DNA of 64,000 nucleotides, from positions 2,232,001-2,296,000 of the forward strand of contig OY763072.1 in assembly GCA_963666865.1 (NCBI GenBank). The letters run 5' to 3'. Both the position numbers and the translations under genes were made by a program. The stretch is from Bin87 sp963666865. Lineage in GTDB: Bacteria > Chloroflexota > Dehalococcoidia > Lucifugimonadales > UBA3495. Below the pieces are notes generated by a model. That model ran no database searches. It was given only the letters and a program-made list of their open reading frames with translations, and was not told where the DNA came from. The first letter of the stretch is position 1; each line of letters begins with the position of its first letter. This document shows positions 16,404 to 24,700 of the stretch, piece by piece.

Positions 16404-17231
16404 CTAGTAGCCTTCCCTGAAACTCAGTCCCCACTCGCCATCAGCAGCGATGTACAAAATGTACTCCTTGCCGGGGACGATTTCGGTCATGTGGTCGTCG
16501 ATGTAGAACTGCCCTTCTCGCTGATACAGTGCGCAGTAGTGCGTGCCATCCACGCTGAAGGCTTCAGCATCAAACATACCGCCGCCATTATGTTGGACGC
16601 TGGCAATTAACGGGCGCCGTACGGGTTTGAATGGTCCGGTAAGCAGTAGCGTCGGTTCTATCAGCTCGTCTTCATCCTCGTCATCTTCGCCCAGCAGTGA
16701 TTCCGTTCCTTGTCCTAATGAAGGTTGGATGAAACGGCAACTCCACTTGGATTTGCTCTTTACTTCCAAGCGGTATTTCCCGGGCAGGAGGCAATCTTCG
16801 TCGTCCTCATTAGCACTGACCCGTGCAATTGCCCATGCTTGACTGATCTCCCCTTCGCAGTCAACGGGTGTCCAGATGCGTGGCGCGAGTGCATCGCCAA
16901 TAGCGTCTCCCGCGAACCACCCGGCTGCACCACCTATCAATCCGCCGAGGAGTGTCCCGGCAACAGGCACAATGCTACCAATCGCCGCGCCCGTTGCAGC
17001 TCCGGCTGCCATTGCCCCACCGATTGAGGCTGCTGTGGCTTCTCCCTCACTCCAACCTTCGGTAGGAACGAAACGTAGTTGGTATTCTCCCTTTCCGTGA
17101 TGCTCGATTTCGGCAATGACCAGCCCAGGTTTCAACTCGAATTCCGAGGATTTGTAGGCTCCACCGTCACGTCTTCCGTTAGCATTGTAATTGCGCTGTG
17201 TACCTTTCAGCGTGAATGGATACTCAGCCAT
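16404..17231 (-). CDS. Glycine-zipper protein with repeated beta modules
   Basis: The 275-residue protein starts MAEYPFTLKG after GGAGGAACGACC. It has three similar beta modules of the pattern L/V-x-PG-x-Y-x-L-x-V...W-x-x-x-F: ELKPGLVIAEIEHHGKG.., LLPGKYRLEVKSKSKWSCRF and IVPGKEYILYIAADGEWGLS. Between the first and second is a Gly/Ala-rich stretch (GGAMAAGAATGAAIGSIVP to GLIGGAAGWFAGDAIGDA) typical of a glycine zipper that may insert in a membrane. An acidic linker (GEDDEDEDEL) precedes the third. No known family is recognised. It probably forms an operon with the upstream gene at 17255. Confidence 0.6.
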   Translation of the reverse strand: MAEYPFTLKGTQRNYNANGRRDGGAYKSSEFELKPGLVIAEIEHHGKGEYQLRFVPTEGWSEGEATAASIGGAMAAGAATGAAIGSIVPVAGTLLGGLIGGAAGWFAGDAIGDALAPRIWTPVDCEGEISQAWAIARVSANEDDEDCLLPGKYRLEVKSKSKWSCRFIQPSLGQGTESLLGEDDEDEDELIEPTLLLTGPFKPVRRPLIASVQHNGGGMFDAEAFSVDGTHYCALYQREGQFYIDDHMTEIVPGKEYILYIAADGEWGLSFREGY

Positions 17232-17254
17232 GGTCGTTCCTCCATGGGGATATG

Positions 17255-18451
17255 TTACCGAGTCATGGCAACTGCATGATTGGCTTCCCACCGCAGCAGT
17301 GCCGAGTGGCCGGTTTCGTAGGCAAACTTGATGTGGCAACGCGGGCTGCAAAAGTAAGTGCCTACTTGATGCAAAGGTAGGCCCTCAGCCAGTGCGTTCA
17401 TGATTCGTTTGAGAGCACCGGTCCCGTACAGAGCCAAACCTACCGGAATCAGGATGGGTGCTACAGTAACCAACAGCGGCCCGGCTCCCAGTAATGCCAC
17501 CGCTCCGGTCACAGTAAAGCCAACCACTGCCGCCGTGCCAGCCCGTAGCGCGATGGATTTGGCAGCGTCGATAACTGCCTGTTCGCCAGTTTTGCGTCCT
17601 TTCTGGTAATGGATAAAGTTTTCGACGGCGGCGACCGGGGCCTCCAGCAAGGCGGCATACAGCGCGGCCATGCCCGCAGCCTGTATGCAATCGCGGAATA
17701 CGATCTGGGTGGCGTCAAAGGCGTTGGTGGTATGGGCCTCAAACCGCTCGACGCCGGTCATGTTTTCGGCGCCGCGGGCACGGTTCAGGCTTGCACTTTC
17801 CGGAATGATATTGTGGTTACTGGTGGCCAAGTGAGGCGCGTTGTGAACAGACTGGATATGACTGGCATCCTTGCCATCCAAGAACTGACGTACCGCGTCT
17901 TCGCCCAAGTTGCGCACTGGATAAGGAACGTAATCATGGTAGAAATTTGACGCTTCTGCGGTTGAGCGCGTGCCGCGCACTCCGCCCAAACCGGCCGAGA
18001 CGAATTTGCTTTGCAGAGAATCACTGAGATTGGCAAAAGAACCGTCGGGTACGCCGCGGATCAGCGTATCAACGCCGGCGGCAGCAGTGGCAGTGCTAAC
18101 AACCGAGGACAAGCGACTGCCGGTCAGACCGCTTTCCGTGCCTTCCGGCCACTCGTAATACACGTCCACGCCGGCCTTCTCCCCGGCGCCGATCCGCCGC
18201 CCGCAGCGGGCACAGGGCAAACTGCGAGGCGTCTTACCGATATTCCGTCCCGAGTCCAGATGCCGGACATAGTAGGCGTGCTTGCCCTGCGCCCAGCATT
18301 GCGGACATCCGATGCAGTAGTTTTTGAAATCGCCACGGCTGACGCCGGCCGGCGTTTCCTCCGGTAGTTCGGACAGGCACAGCCGGCCCGGCTGGATGGA
18401 GTGCCGGCACTCGGTACTACGCAACCCTGGTCCGGCTATCATTTGCCACAT
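17255..18451 (-). CDS. Zinc-binding, possible HNH-like nuclease with membrane tail
   Basis: This 398-residue protein starts MWQMIAGPGL. The N-terminal third has paired CxxC motifs (CIGCPQC and CARCGRR) suggesting one or two zinc sites. A middle segment, DGKDASHIQSVHNAPHLA then NHNIIPESASLNRARGAENM, resembles an HNH/treble-clef nuclease region in its arrangement of His and Asn. A long hydrophobic part (about residues 300-350) follows, and a last cysteine cluster (FCSPRCHIKF) closes the protein. This order is unusual. The nuclease reading is a guess from spacing only. With the glycine-zipper partner, a toxin-type or membrane-targeted effector is conceivable. Confidence 0.5.
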   Translation of the reverse strand: MWQMIAGPGLRSTECRHSIQPGRLCLSELPEETPAGVSRGDFKNYCIGCPQCWAQGKHAYYVRHLDSGRNIGKTPRSLPCARCGRRIGAGEKAGVDVYYEWPEGTESGLTGSRLSSVVSTATAAAGVDTLIRGVPDGSFANLSDSLQSKFVSAGLGGVRGTRSTAEASNFYHDYVPYPVRNLGEDAVRQFLDGKDASHIQSVHNAPHLATSNHNIIPESASLNRARGAENMTGVERFEAHTTNAFDATQIVFRDCIQAAGMAALYAALLEAPVAAVENFIHYQKGRKTGEQAVIDAAKSIALRAGTAAVVGFTVTGAVALLGAGPLLVTVAPILIPVGLALYGTGALKRIMNALAEGLPLHQVGTYFCSPRCHIKFAYETGHSALLRWEANHAVAMTR

Positions 18452-18503
18452 TAGAAACTCCCTTGCGGGTACAACAAGGCTTGCAAGCGGTGATAGCATA
18501 GCG

Positions 18504-18532
18504 ATGGTAGCGCAACGGCTTCTCAGCGTCAT
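18504..18532 (-). promoter_or_regulatory. Candidate promoter for the zinc/HNH-like gene
   Basis: On the minus strand ATGACG, a 17-base spacer and TACCAT form a sigma-70-like promoter about 53 bases before the ATG at 18451. The -10 box is identical to that proposed for serA. Confidence 0.4.
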
Positions 18533-18577
18533 TCACTGCCCTAGCCTCGCTGCCTCCACCGATTGAGGTTTAGCACC

Positions 18578-19411
18578 ATGACAACGCAAACTGCGCCCCC
18601 TCAAGCCGCTTTCCGCAAACTCACCCCCATCGTCCTGCCCGACGACTACGTTTGCCCTGACCCGGAGAAACGAGGCGATATGCTGCAAACCCCGGTCATC
18701 GACAAGAGCGGTTACTTCGCAGCTCGGCACTTCTCCGGCCGGCCCGACGTGTTTGTACGCACCGACGGCTTCATCTTTTACAACCAGTACAGCATGAACT
18801 ATCACTTCCGGCCGGACCTGTACGTGGCCTTCGGCGTGGATACGGATGCAATTCGCCGGCGCAACGGCTACGTAATCTGGGAAGTGGGCAAGCCGCCGGA
18901 CTTCGCCCTGGAGGTTGCCTCCGAGACTACCAACGAGCGGGACACGGCGGAGAAGCCGGGCCTGTACGCAACCGTCGGTATCATCGAATACTGGCGGGTG
19001 GACCCCACCGGCGGCGACTGGTACGGCTATCCCCTAGCCGGCGACGTGCTGGTTGACGGCATCTACCATCCCATCGACCTGCACACGGAAGCCGACGGGA
19101 CGATATGGGGCTACAGCGCCGTGCTGGACTTGTGCCTGTGCTGGAACCCATCCTGGGACTGGGACGTTGACGATGAATCAAAGCTGCGTTTCTACGACCG
19201 CAAAACTGGCCGCTACCTCTGCGACATATCCCTGGTTGAAGAGGAGCGGGACGAAGCGGTAGCAGAGCGGGATGAAGCGGTGGCAGGACAGGAACAGGCG
19301 GTAGTAGAGCGAGACGAAGCGGTGGCAGAACTACAACAGGCCCAGGAGCGCATCCGGCAATTGGAAGCGCAGTTGACGGGTCAGGAACCGCCAGCTCACA
19401 ACGCGCAATAA
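18578..19411 (+). CDS. Uma2-family endonuclease with coiled-coil tail
   Basis: This 277-residue Uma2 (DUF820) protein belongs to the PD-(D/E)xK superfamily. The core signature is NYHFRPDLYVAFG, PDFALEVASETT, and KPGLYATVGIIEYWRVD. The ATG at 18578 follows a GAGG site; a TTG five codons earlier is an alternative. The C-terminus is a highly charged coiled coil containing several ERDEAVA heptads (about residues 225-265), an addition common in cyanobacterial and Chloroflexota Uma2 proteins. Uma2 proteins are found in large copy number but their role is unproven. Confidence 0.85.
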   Translation: MTTQTAPPQAAFRKLTPIVLPDDYVCPDPEKRGDMLQTPVIDKSGYFAARHFSGRPDVFVRTDGFIFYNQYSMNYHFRPDLYVAFGVDTDAIRRRNGYVIWEVGKPPDFALEVASETTNERDTAEKPGLYATVGIIEYWRVDPTGGDWYGYPLAGDVLVDGIYHPIDLHTEADGTIWGYSAVLDLCLCWNPSWDWDVDDESKLRFYDRKTGRYLCDISLVEEERDEAVAERDEAVAGQEQAVVERDEAVAELQQAQERIRQLEAQLTGQEPPAHNAQ

Positions 19412-19449
19412 CGGCTGGTGGCGACGCATTGAATCGGGAGGAATTACCA

Positions 19450-20619
19450 ATGATCAAAGACTTCTCCGTCCTCTACGCCGGCCATGTCCTCGAGGGCGAC
19501 GGCATAGGGTTTGAGGGCATTCCCGCCAACGACCGCTGGTATGACAACGACCGCCTGTCCATGGCCATGGACATCGCCCGCCAAGCCGCCATCTTCCTGG
19601 ATGATTTGGGTTTCGACATCCTGTGGATGGCGGAACACCACTTCCAGCGGGAGGGCTACGAGTGCATCCCCAACCTGCTGATAATGAGCCAGTACCTGGC
19701 CCAGCACACCAAGCGGATCAAGTTTGGCTGCGGGTTTAACATCCTCCCCATGTGGCATCCCATCCGGCTGGCCGAGGATTTCGCCATGGTGGACATCCTC
19801 ACCGAGGGTCGCGTGGTTTTCGGCATCGGTCGCGGCTACCACACCCGAGAGGTTGAATCCTTTGGCGCGCCCATGATCGACGGGGACGCCAACCGCGAGC
19901 TTTTTGAAGAGCAGTTTGAGATCGTGATGAAGGCATTCAACAGCGATGCCTTCTCCCATCAGGGCAAGCACTACACCATTCCGCCGGATATCCCCTATCG
20001 TGGTTATGACCTCAAAGAGGTGACTTTGGTGCCCAGGCCCAAGACCCAACCTGTTGACGTCTGGCAGCCCATCGTCAGCGCGTCTGACCGGGCTCTGGAC
20101 TTCATGGCCAAGTGGGGCATCAAGGGCGTCATCCTCGGCACCGGACAGCAGTACGTTGACGAGTGGGTGCATCGCTACCAGGCGGCCAACCAGCGCGCCG
20201 GCCGCGATCTGGCGCTGGGCGAGGGCCTGTGCATCGGACTGTGGGCAATGGTGGACGACAGTACCGCCGGCGCTCGCCGCCAGCTTCAGCCCCTGTTCGA
20301 GGAGCACGTCAAATTCGCCGCCCCCTTGGGAATGCTGCGCTACGACGACACGCAGATCGCGGCCACCGGCCCCGGCGGCGTGGCCCGCCACATCGCCGCC
20401 GGCACCAACTTCCAGGACGTAATCGACAACCGGGCCTGGTTCGCCGGCAGCCCGGAGGACACCGTAGCCTACCTGCAAGAGCTACAGCACAAGTACCCTG
20501 GCCTGGAACAAATAATGATTGCCTTTCCCATGGGCGCGACGACACAGCAGTTCAAGGACCAGATGGGCCGGTTCGCAGCGGAGGTGATGCCGCATTTCAA
20601 GAGGAAAGTGGAGGTATAA
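19450..20619 (+). CDS. LLM-class flavin/F420-dependent oxidoreductase (LLM-2)
   Basis: This 389-residue luciferase-like monooxygenase starts MIKDFSVLYAGHV after GGGAGGAAT. The family core is LWMAEHHFQREG, RIKFGCGFNILPMWHP, AEDFAMVDILTEGR and GIGRGYHTREVESFG. An insertion near residue 175 (PDIPYRGYDLKEVTLVPRP) marks it as a separate subfamily from the other LLM proteins here. The substrate is unknown. An Mrr-type endonuclease gene starts two bases after its stop. Confidence 0.9.
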   Translation: MIKDFSVLYAGHVLEGDGIGFEGIPANDRWYDNDRLSMAMDIARQAAIFLDDLGFDILWMAEHHFQREGYECIPNLLIMSQYLAQHTKRIKFGCGFNILPMWHPIRLAEDFAMVDILTEGRVVFGIGRGYHTREVESFGAPMIDGDANRELFEEQFEIVMKAFNSDAFSHQGKHYTIPPDIPYRGYDLKEVTLVPRPKTQPVDVWQPIVSASDRALDFMAKWGIKGVILGTGQQYVDEWVHRYQAANQRAGRDLALGEGLCIGLWAMVDDSTAGARRQLQPLFEEHVKFAAPLGMLRYDDTQIAATGPGGVARHIAAGTNFQDVIDNRAWFAGSPEDTVAYLQELQHKYPGLEQIMIAFPMGATTQQFKDQMGRFAAEVMPHFKRKVEV

Positions 20620-20621
20620 AC

Positions 20622-21536
20622 GTGGCTGTACCGACACAAAACGAACTGCATCGGCCAATCCTTGAGATGGCATCGATGACCCACCACCGAATGAGCCTCG
20701 GAGAGATTAAAGGGGAGTTGGTCGCTCGATTGGGATTGACGGATGATGATCTATCTGAACTGGTGCCGTCTCGCACACAAACCAGATTTGACAATCGAGT
20801 GTACTGGGCCGTTTCTTACCTGAGGCGTGCTGGATTACTGCACTCTCCAATCAGGGCGCATTTCGAGATTCTTGACGCTGGCCGTCAATTTTTGGCAGGT
20901 CATGCCGGAGAGATTAAGGGCGGTCAGCTCCAGAATTTAATAGATGCTCGAACCGGGCAATCAGAGGTTGAACCCCCTTCCGGCGAAATCAGTTCGCTGG
21001 AAGGTACGGACGAAAGCATTACCCCTACCGAACAAATTAGTAGGAGCTACGACGAGTTGCAGCGCAATTTGTCGCAGGAAATCCTTGACAGCATTACCAT
21101 GATACCGCCAGACCGCTTTGAGCGATTAGTGGTTCGGCTATTGGTCAGGATGGGCTACGGACAAGGTGAGACAGTGGGGCGAAGCGGCGATGGGGGAATT
21201 GATGGCATCATCAATCAGGATGCTCTTGGCTTGGAAAAGGTTTATGTACAAGCCAAACACTACCCCAATGGTTCGGTCGGTGAACCTGAGATCCGCAATT
21301 TCGCCGGGAGTCTAATTGCTCGTGGAGCCACCAAAGGGGTGTTCATTACTACGGGCCGCTTCAGTGAAACGGCACGCCAAACTGCTGAGAATGTTTCCAG
21401 ACGAAGTGAGTCCATTCGCTTGGTTGACGGCAACGAAATGGCCCACCTAATGATTCGGCACGGCGTTGGCGTCGTGATCGAATATACTTACGAAATCAAA
21501 AAACTGGATGAAAACTATTTTGCCGAGGACCTTTAG
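20622..21536 (+). CDS. Mrr-type restriction endonuclease (type IV-like)
   Basis: This 304-residue protein starts with GTG 20622, using a GGAGGT site inside the end of LLM-2. The N-terminal 90 residues form a winged-helix Mrr_N-like domain. The C-terminal Mrr catalytic domain shows PPDRFERLVVRLLVRMGYG, GRSGDGGIDGII and VYVQAKHY, which carry the metal-binding Asp and the QxK part of a PD-(D/E)xK site. Related enzymes cut methylated DNA. The two-base gap to LLM-2 suggests a shared transcript, although the functional link is obscure. Confidence 0.85.
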   Translation: MAVPTQNELHRPILEMASMTHHRMSLGEIKGELVARLGLTDDDLSELVPSRTQTRFDNRVYWAVSYLRRAGLLHSPIRAHFEILDAGRQFLAGHAGEIKGGQLQNLIDARTGQSEVEPPSGEISSLEGTDESITPTEQISRSYDELQRNLSQEILDSITMIPPDRFERLVVRLLVRMGYGQGETVGRSGDGGIDGIINQDALGLEKVYVQAKHYPNGSVGEPEIRNFAGSLIARGATKGVFITTGRFSETARQTAENVSRRSESIRLVDGNEMAHLMIRHGVGVVIEYTYEIKKLDENYFAEDL

Positions 21537-21620
21537 CCCGGTGGGGACCGGGTGTGATGCATGGGGTTGCTTTGCTGCCTCCACACATTTGCTGACCGAG
21601 TTGGGGAAGGAGGAATATCA

Positions 21621-21863
21621 ATGACCGCACCGAACAATCAGGATCCTCATCAATCTGGACTAGTGGAATACGACGGCGTGATTTATCCGTCCGCTGATTT
21701 CTTCCCATCAGATGATGTGGAACTCAATTGGTTGCTTGCCGAGAACATTCGCATGATAGTAAATCGAGTACTTGACCAGGAACAGGCCGGTAGGCTGCTG
21801 GTGGAGTTAGAGCATCTGTTTGACAAACACGGCATTTACAAGCCGGCCAACTGGCCCGATTAA
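21621..21863 (+). CDS. Hypothetical protein, 80 aa
   Basis: This small acidic protein starts at ATG 21621 after an AAGGAGG site, 84 bases downstream of mrr. It has no recognised domain; a helical C-terminal half is predicted (NIRMIVNRVLDQEQAGRLLV). The strong ribosome site supports it as real. It is codirectional with mrr and LLM-3. Function unknown. Confidence 0.55.
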   Translation: MTAPNNQDPHQSGLVEYDGVIYPSADFFPSDDVELNWLLAENIRMIVNRVLDQEQAGRLLVELEHLFDKHGIYKPANWPD

Positions 21864-21962
21864 ATCGTCCCGCAACGGCCGGCAAAGCGTTGGCCTGCGG
21901 TGTATCATGGCGCCAACCAAAACCACTGTCGCCCAGGCTGACCCCACCAAGGAGGCCATCCC

Positions 21963-23198
21963 ATGTTCCTGATGCGTTTTACCGAACGGGCTTACGTGAA
22001 CTACACCGAGGAGGACGTGCGCAACTCACCCAACGAGGCGGTGCGTTTGACCTTCTCCAATTCCAACTTCAACCCCCAGGAAGGCCATTACCTCTACAAT
22101 ATGTACCTCGACGAGTACGAGTACTCGGAGGAAATGGGGTTCGACGGCCTGATGCTCAACGAGCATCACAACACGCCCACCTGTCTGGGCGCTACGATGA
22201 ACCTGGAAGCCGCCATCCTGGCGCGCAACACCAATAACACGAAGATCGTGCTCCTTGGCAACCCGCTGCCGATCTTTGATAACCCTATCCGCTTGGCCGA
22301 AGAACTTGCCGAAATCGACATGATCTCCGGCGGCCGGTTGGTATCCGGGTTTGTGCGTGGCACGGGTGTGGAGAGTCTGGCGACCAACACCAACCCACTG
22401 TTCAACCGGGAACGGTTTGAGGAGGCCCACGACCTGGTGGTCAAGACCTGGACCACGCCCGGCCCCTTCCGCTGGGAAGGCAATCACTACCACTTCCGCG
22501 TGGTCAACCCCTTCCAGGTGCCGATGCAGAAGCCCCATCCGCCGATCTGGATACCCGGCACGGGCAGCCCGGAGACTTTGGTGTGGTGCGCCGAGCGCAA
22601 CTATCCGTACATCTTCCTGGAAACCGACCCCCAAGGCACCCAGGATATGAAGTCCATCTACACTGAGGCGGCCCGTGAGCACGGCTACGAACCCGGTCCT
22701 GAGAACTTCGGCTACCTGGTGCGCATCCACGTTCAAGATACCGACGAGAAAGCTTACGACGTGGGCAAGGGCTACATGGTGGGCAACATCGGCGTGGGAC
22801 GCATCCCGCTGCCCCGGGACTACGCTTCGCCGGTGGGCTACGGCAGCCGCAGCAACGACCCCCGGTTCCTGCGCCTGCGCGAGCAGATCCGCAGCGACCC
22901 GTTCCGGGTGGGCGGCCTGGACGCAGCGCACTACGACGAGATTCTGGACTCGAAGCGGTGGATTATCGGCAGTCCCGATACTGTCGTCAGCCAACTGCGC
23001 GAGGTGCTCAGTTATATGCGTCCCGGCATCCTGGCGGTGTGGACCAACGACGGCTCCATCAGCCATGAGGACACCATGCGCTGCCTCGAACTGATGGGCC
23101 AGGAAGTGCTGCCGGCCCTCCGCGAAATCGGCGAAGAGCTGGAATTGACCGACCCCTTCCAAAAGGAAGGCGTGATGCCCGGGTTGACCTCCCTCTAA
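21963..23198 (+). CDS. LLM-class flavin-dependent oxidoreductase (LLM-3)
   Basis: This 411-residue luciferase-like enzyme starts MFLMRFTERAYV after an AAGGAGG site. Key segments are FDGLMLNEHHNTPTCLG, KIVLLGNPLPIFDNPIRLA, EIDMISGGRLVSGF and TPGPFRWEGNHYHF. It is a close paralogue of LLM-4 at 24701; both share the NEHHNTP and ESxATNTNP-type segments and length class. An alpha/beta hydrolase and a Uma2 gene lie between the two. The product may be linked by sequential oxygenation and ester hydrolysis. Confidence 0.9.
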   Translation: MFLMRFTERAYVNYTEEDVRNSPNEAVRLTFSNSNFNPQEGHYLYNMYLDEYEYSEEMGFDGLMLNEHHNTPTCLGATMNLEAAILARNTNNTKIVLLGNPLPIFDNPIRLAEELAEIDMISGGRLVSGFVRGTGVESLATNTNPLFNRERFEEAHDLVVKTWTTPGPFRWEGNHYHFRVVNPFQVPMQKPHPPIWIPGTGSPETLVWCAERNYPYIFLETDPQGTQDMKSIYTEAAREHGYEPGPENFGYLVRIHVQDTDEKAYDVGKGYMVGNIGVGRIPLPRDYASPVGYGSRSNDPRFLRLREQIRSDPFRVGGLDAAHYDEILDSKRWIIGSPDTVVSQLREVLSYMRPGILAVWTNDGSISHEDTMRCLELMGQEVLPALREIGEELELTDPFQKEGVMPGLTSL

Positions 23199-23206
23199 CC
23201 GGCGGC

Positions 23207-23234
23207 GTAGGGGCGAATAATTATTCGCCCCTAC
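23207..23234. repeat. 28-base palindrome (copy 4)
   Basis: Identical to copy 1 (centre ATAATTAT). It lies nine bases after the LLM-3 stop, before a codirectional hydrolase gene, so it is one of only two copies not between convergent genes. Confidence 0.9.
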
Positions 23235-23274
23235 CATAATGCCATTAGCTGACAATACAAGGAGCATATCTCCA

Positions 23275-24054
23275 ATGGCAAACTTCACCGAGGAAACGAT
23301 TTCCGTGGCCGGCGCAAACTTGCAGGTGTACAAGGGCGGCTCCGGCGACCCGCTGCTGGTGCTGCACGGCGCCGGAGGGAACGCCGGCCCGCGCCGCTAC
23401 GCCCACGCGCTGGCCGAACGGTTCACTGTCTATCTCCCCTCTCATCCCGGTTACGGCAAGAGCGACCGACCGGGGTGGGTGGAATCCATGCAGGACCTCG
23501 CCTGTTTCTACACCTGGTACCAGGAGCAGGAAGGGTTGGAAAACGTGCGCGCCATCGGGTTCTCCATGGGTGGCTGGCTAGCGGCGGAGATGTTGTCCAT
23601 GACGGGGCACGCCTTCAGCAAGGTCATGCTGGTGGGCGCCGCCGGCATCAAGCCCAATGAGGGCGAGATCACCGACATCTTCATCATCAACCCCCAGCAG
23701 ATCCGTGATCTGGTGTATCACGATCCCAGCCAGGTGCCGGAATGGGACGAACTGTTTGGGACCGACCCTACGCCCGAACAAGCTGAGCAGGCCGAAGGTG
23801 ACCGCGAAATGGCCATCCGCCTCACCTGGCGGCCTTACATGCACAACCCGCGCCTGCCGGCCAAGTTAGGTCGCGTCAGTGTCCCGACACACATCGTCTG
23901 GGGCGAGAACGACAACCTGGTGCCCGTGGAATGCGCCGACCTCTACCAGCAGGCCATCGCCGGCTCCCGGGTCACCGTCATCCCCAACTGCGGACACTCG
24001 CCGCAGATCGAAAAGCCGGACGATTTCACGCAGACGGCGCTGGCCTTTTTGTAG
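23275..24054 (+). CDS. Alpha/beta hydrolase (second, MhpC-like)
   Basis: The 259-residue protein starts MANFTEETISVAG after AAGGAGCAT. Nucleophile Ser97 (GFSMGG), HGAGG near residue 31, the acid in WGENDN and the His in PNCGHSPQ complete the triad. It shares the cap motif DIFIINPQQIRDLVYHD with the hydrolase at 4003 (FFILTPDERREMLWHD), so the two are paralogues. Both are next to LLM genes. A role in hydrolysing an ester or a ring-cleavage product made by the oxygenase is inferred. Confidence 0.87.
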   Translation: MANFTEETISVAGANLQVYKGGSGDPLLVLHGAGGNAGPRRYAHALAERFTVYLPSHPGYGKSDRPGWVESMQDLACFYTWYQEQEGLENVRAIGFSMGGWLAAEMLSMTGHAFSKVMLVGAAGIKPNEGEITDIFIINPQQIRDLVYHDPSQVPEWDELFGTDPTPEQAEQAEGDREMAIRLTWRPYMHNPRLPAKLGRVSVPTHIVWGENDNLVPVECADLYQQAIAGSRVTVIPNCGHSPQIEKPDDFTQTALAFL

Positions 24055-24091
24055 GCCGGCGGTCGCCAACTCGCAGCAGTGGAGGTGAACA

Positions 24092-24658
24092 ATGACCACC
24101 GCGTCCATTGGCGAGAAGCTGCTGACCGCAGACGAGTTCCTCCGCCTGTGCCAGCAGCGCGTCATCAAGGGTGAACTGGTAAAGGGGGTAGTACGCGAAA
24201 CCGTGTCAGCAGGTGGAGAACATGGCGAAATCGTCGTCCTGATAGGTTCAGTATTGGGCGCTCACGTGCGTCCTGGCAGGTTAGGCAGAGTGGCCGGTTC
24301 CGATGCCGGCGTTCTGTTGCAGCGGGACCCGGATACAGTTAGGGAGCCGGACGTGGCCTTCATCTCCGCAGAAAAACTGCCGCTGGACGTGAAAGTTCGT
24401 GGCTTCTATGAGGTTGTTCCTGACTTGGTGGTTGAGATAGTCTCGCCCGGCGACAGCCCGGCTTACGTGGCCGAGCGGGTGGCGATGTGGCACAGTTTCG
24501 GCGTTCCCTTGGTCTGGGCGGTTTATCCCGTCGCCCGCACCGTCGCGGCGCACCCGTTGGAAGGGCCGGCAATTATCTACACGGAGGACGACACCCTGGA
24601 CGGCGGCCCGGTGCTGCCTGAATTCCAATGTCCGGTACGGGACATCCTGGACTGGTAA
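24092..24658 (+). CDS. Uma2-family endonuclease-like protein
   Basis: This compact 188-residue Uma2 protein has KGELVKGVVRE, the REPDVAFIS metal-site segment, PDLVVEIVSPGD and the AERVAMWHSFGVPLVWAV tail. The PD-(D/E)xK core is complete but lacks the coiled-coil extension of the copy at 18578. It lies between hydrolase and LLM-4 in the same direction. The start ATG at 24092 follows GTGGAGGTGA. Confidence 0.85.
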   Translation: MTTASIGEKLLTADEFLRLCQQRVIKGELVKGVVRETVSAGGEHGEIVVLIGSVLGAHVRPGRLGRVAGSDAGVLLQRDPDTVREPDVAFISAEKLPLDVKVRGFYEVVPDLVVEIVSPGDSPAYVAERVAMWHSFGVPLVWAVYPVARTVAAHPLEGPAIIYTEDDTLDGGPVLPEFQCPVRDILDW

Positions 24659-24700
24659 CCGCAGACTTGGCAAAAAGCACGCCACATCGGAGGCAACCCA

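Noticed and set aside
22026..23333. 435-codon minus-strand frame opposite LLM-3
   Set aside because: Antisense shadow of an LLM gene whose frame is supported by family motifs.
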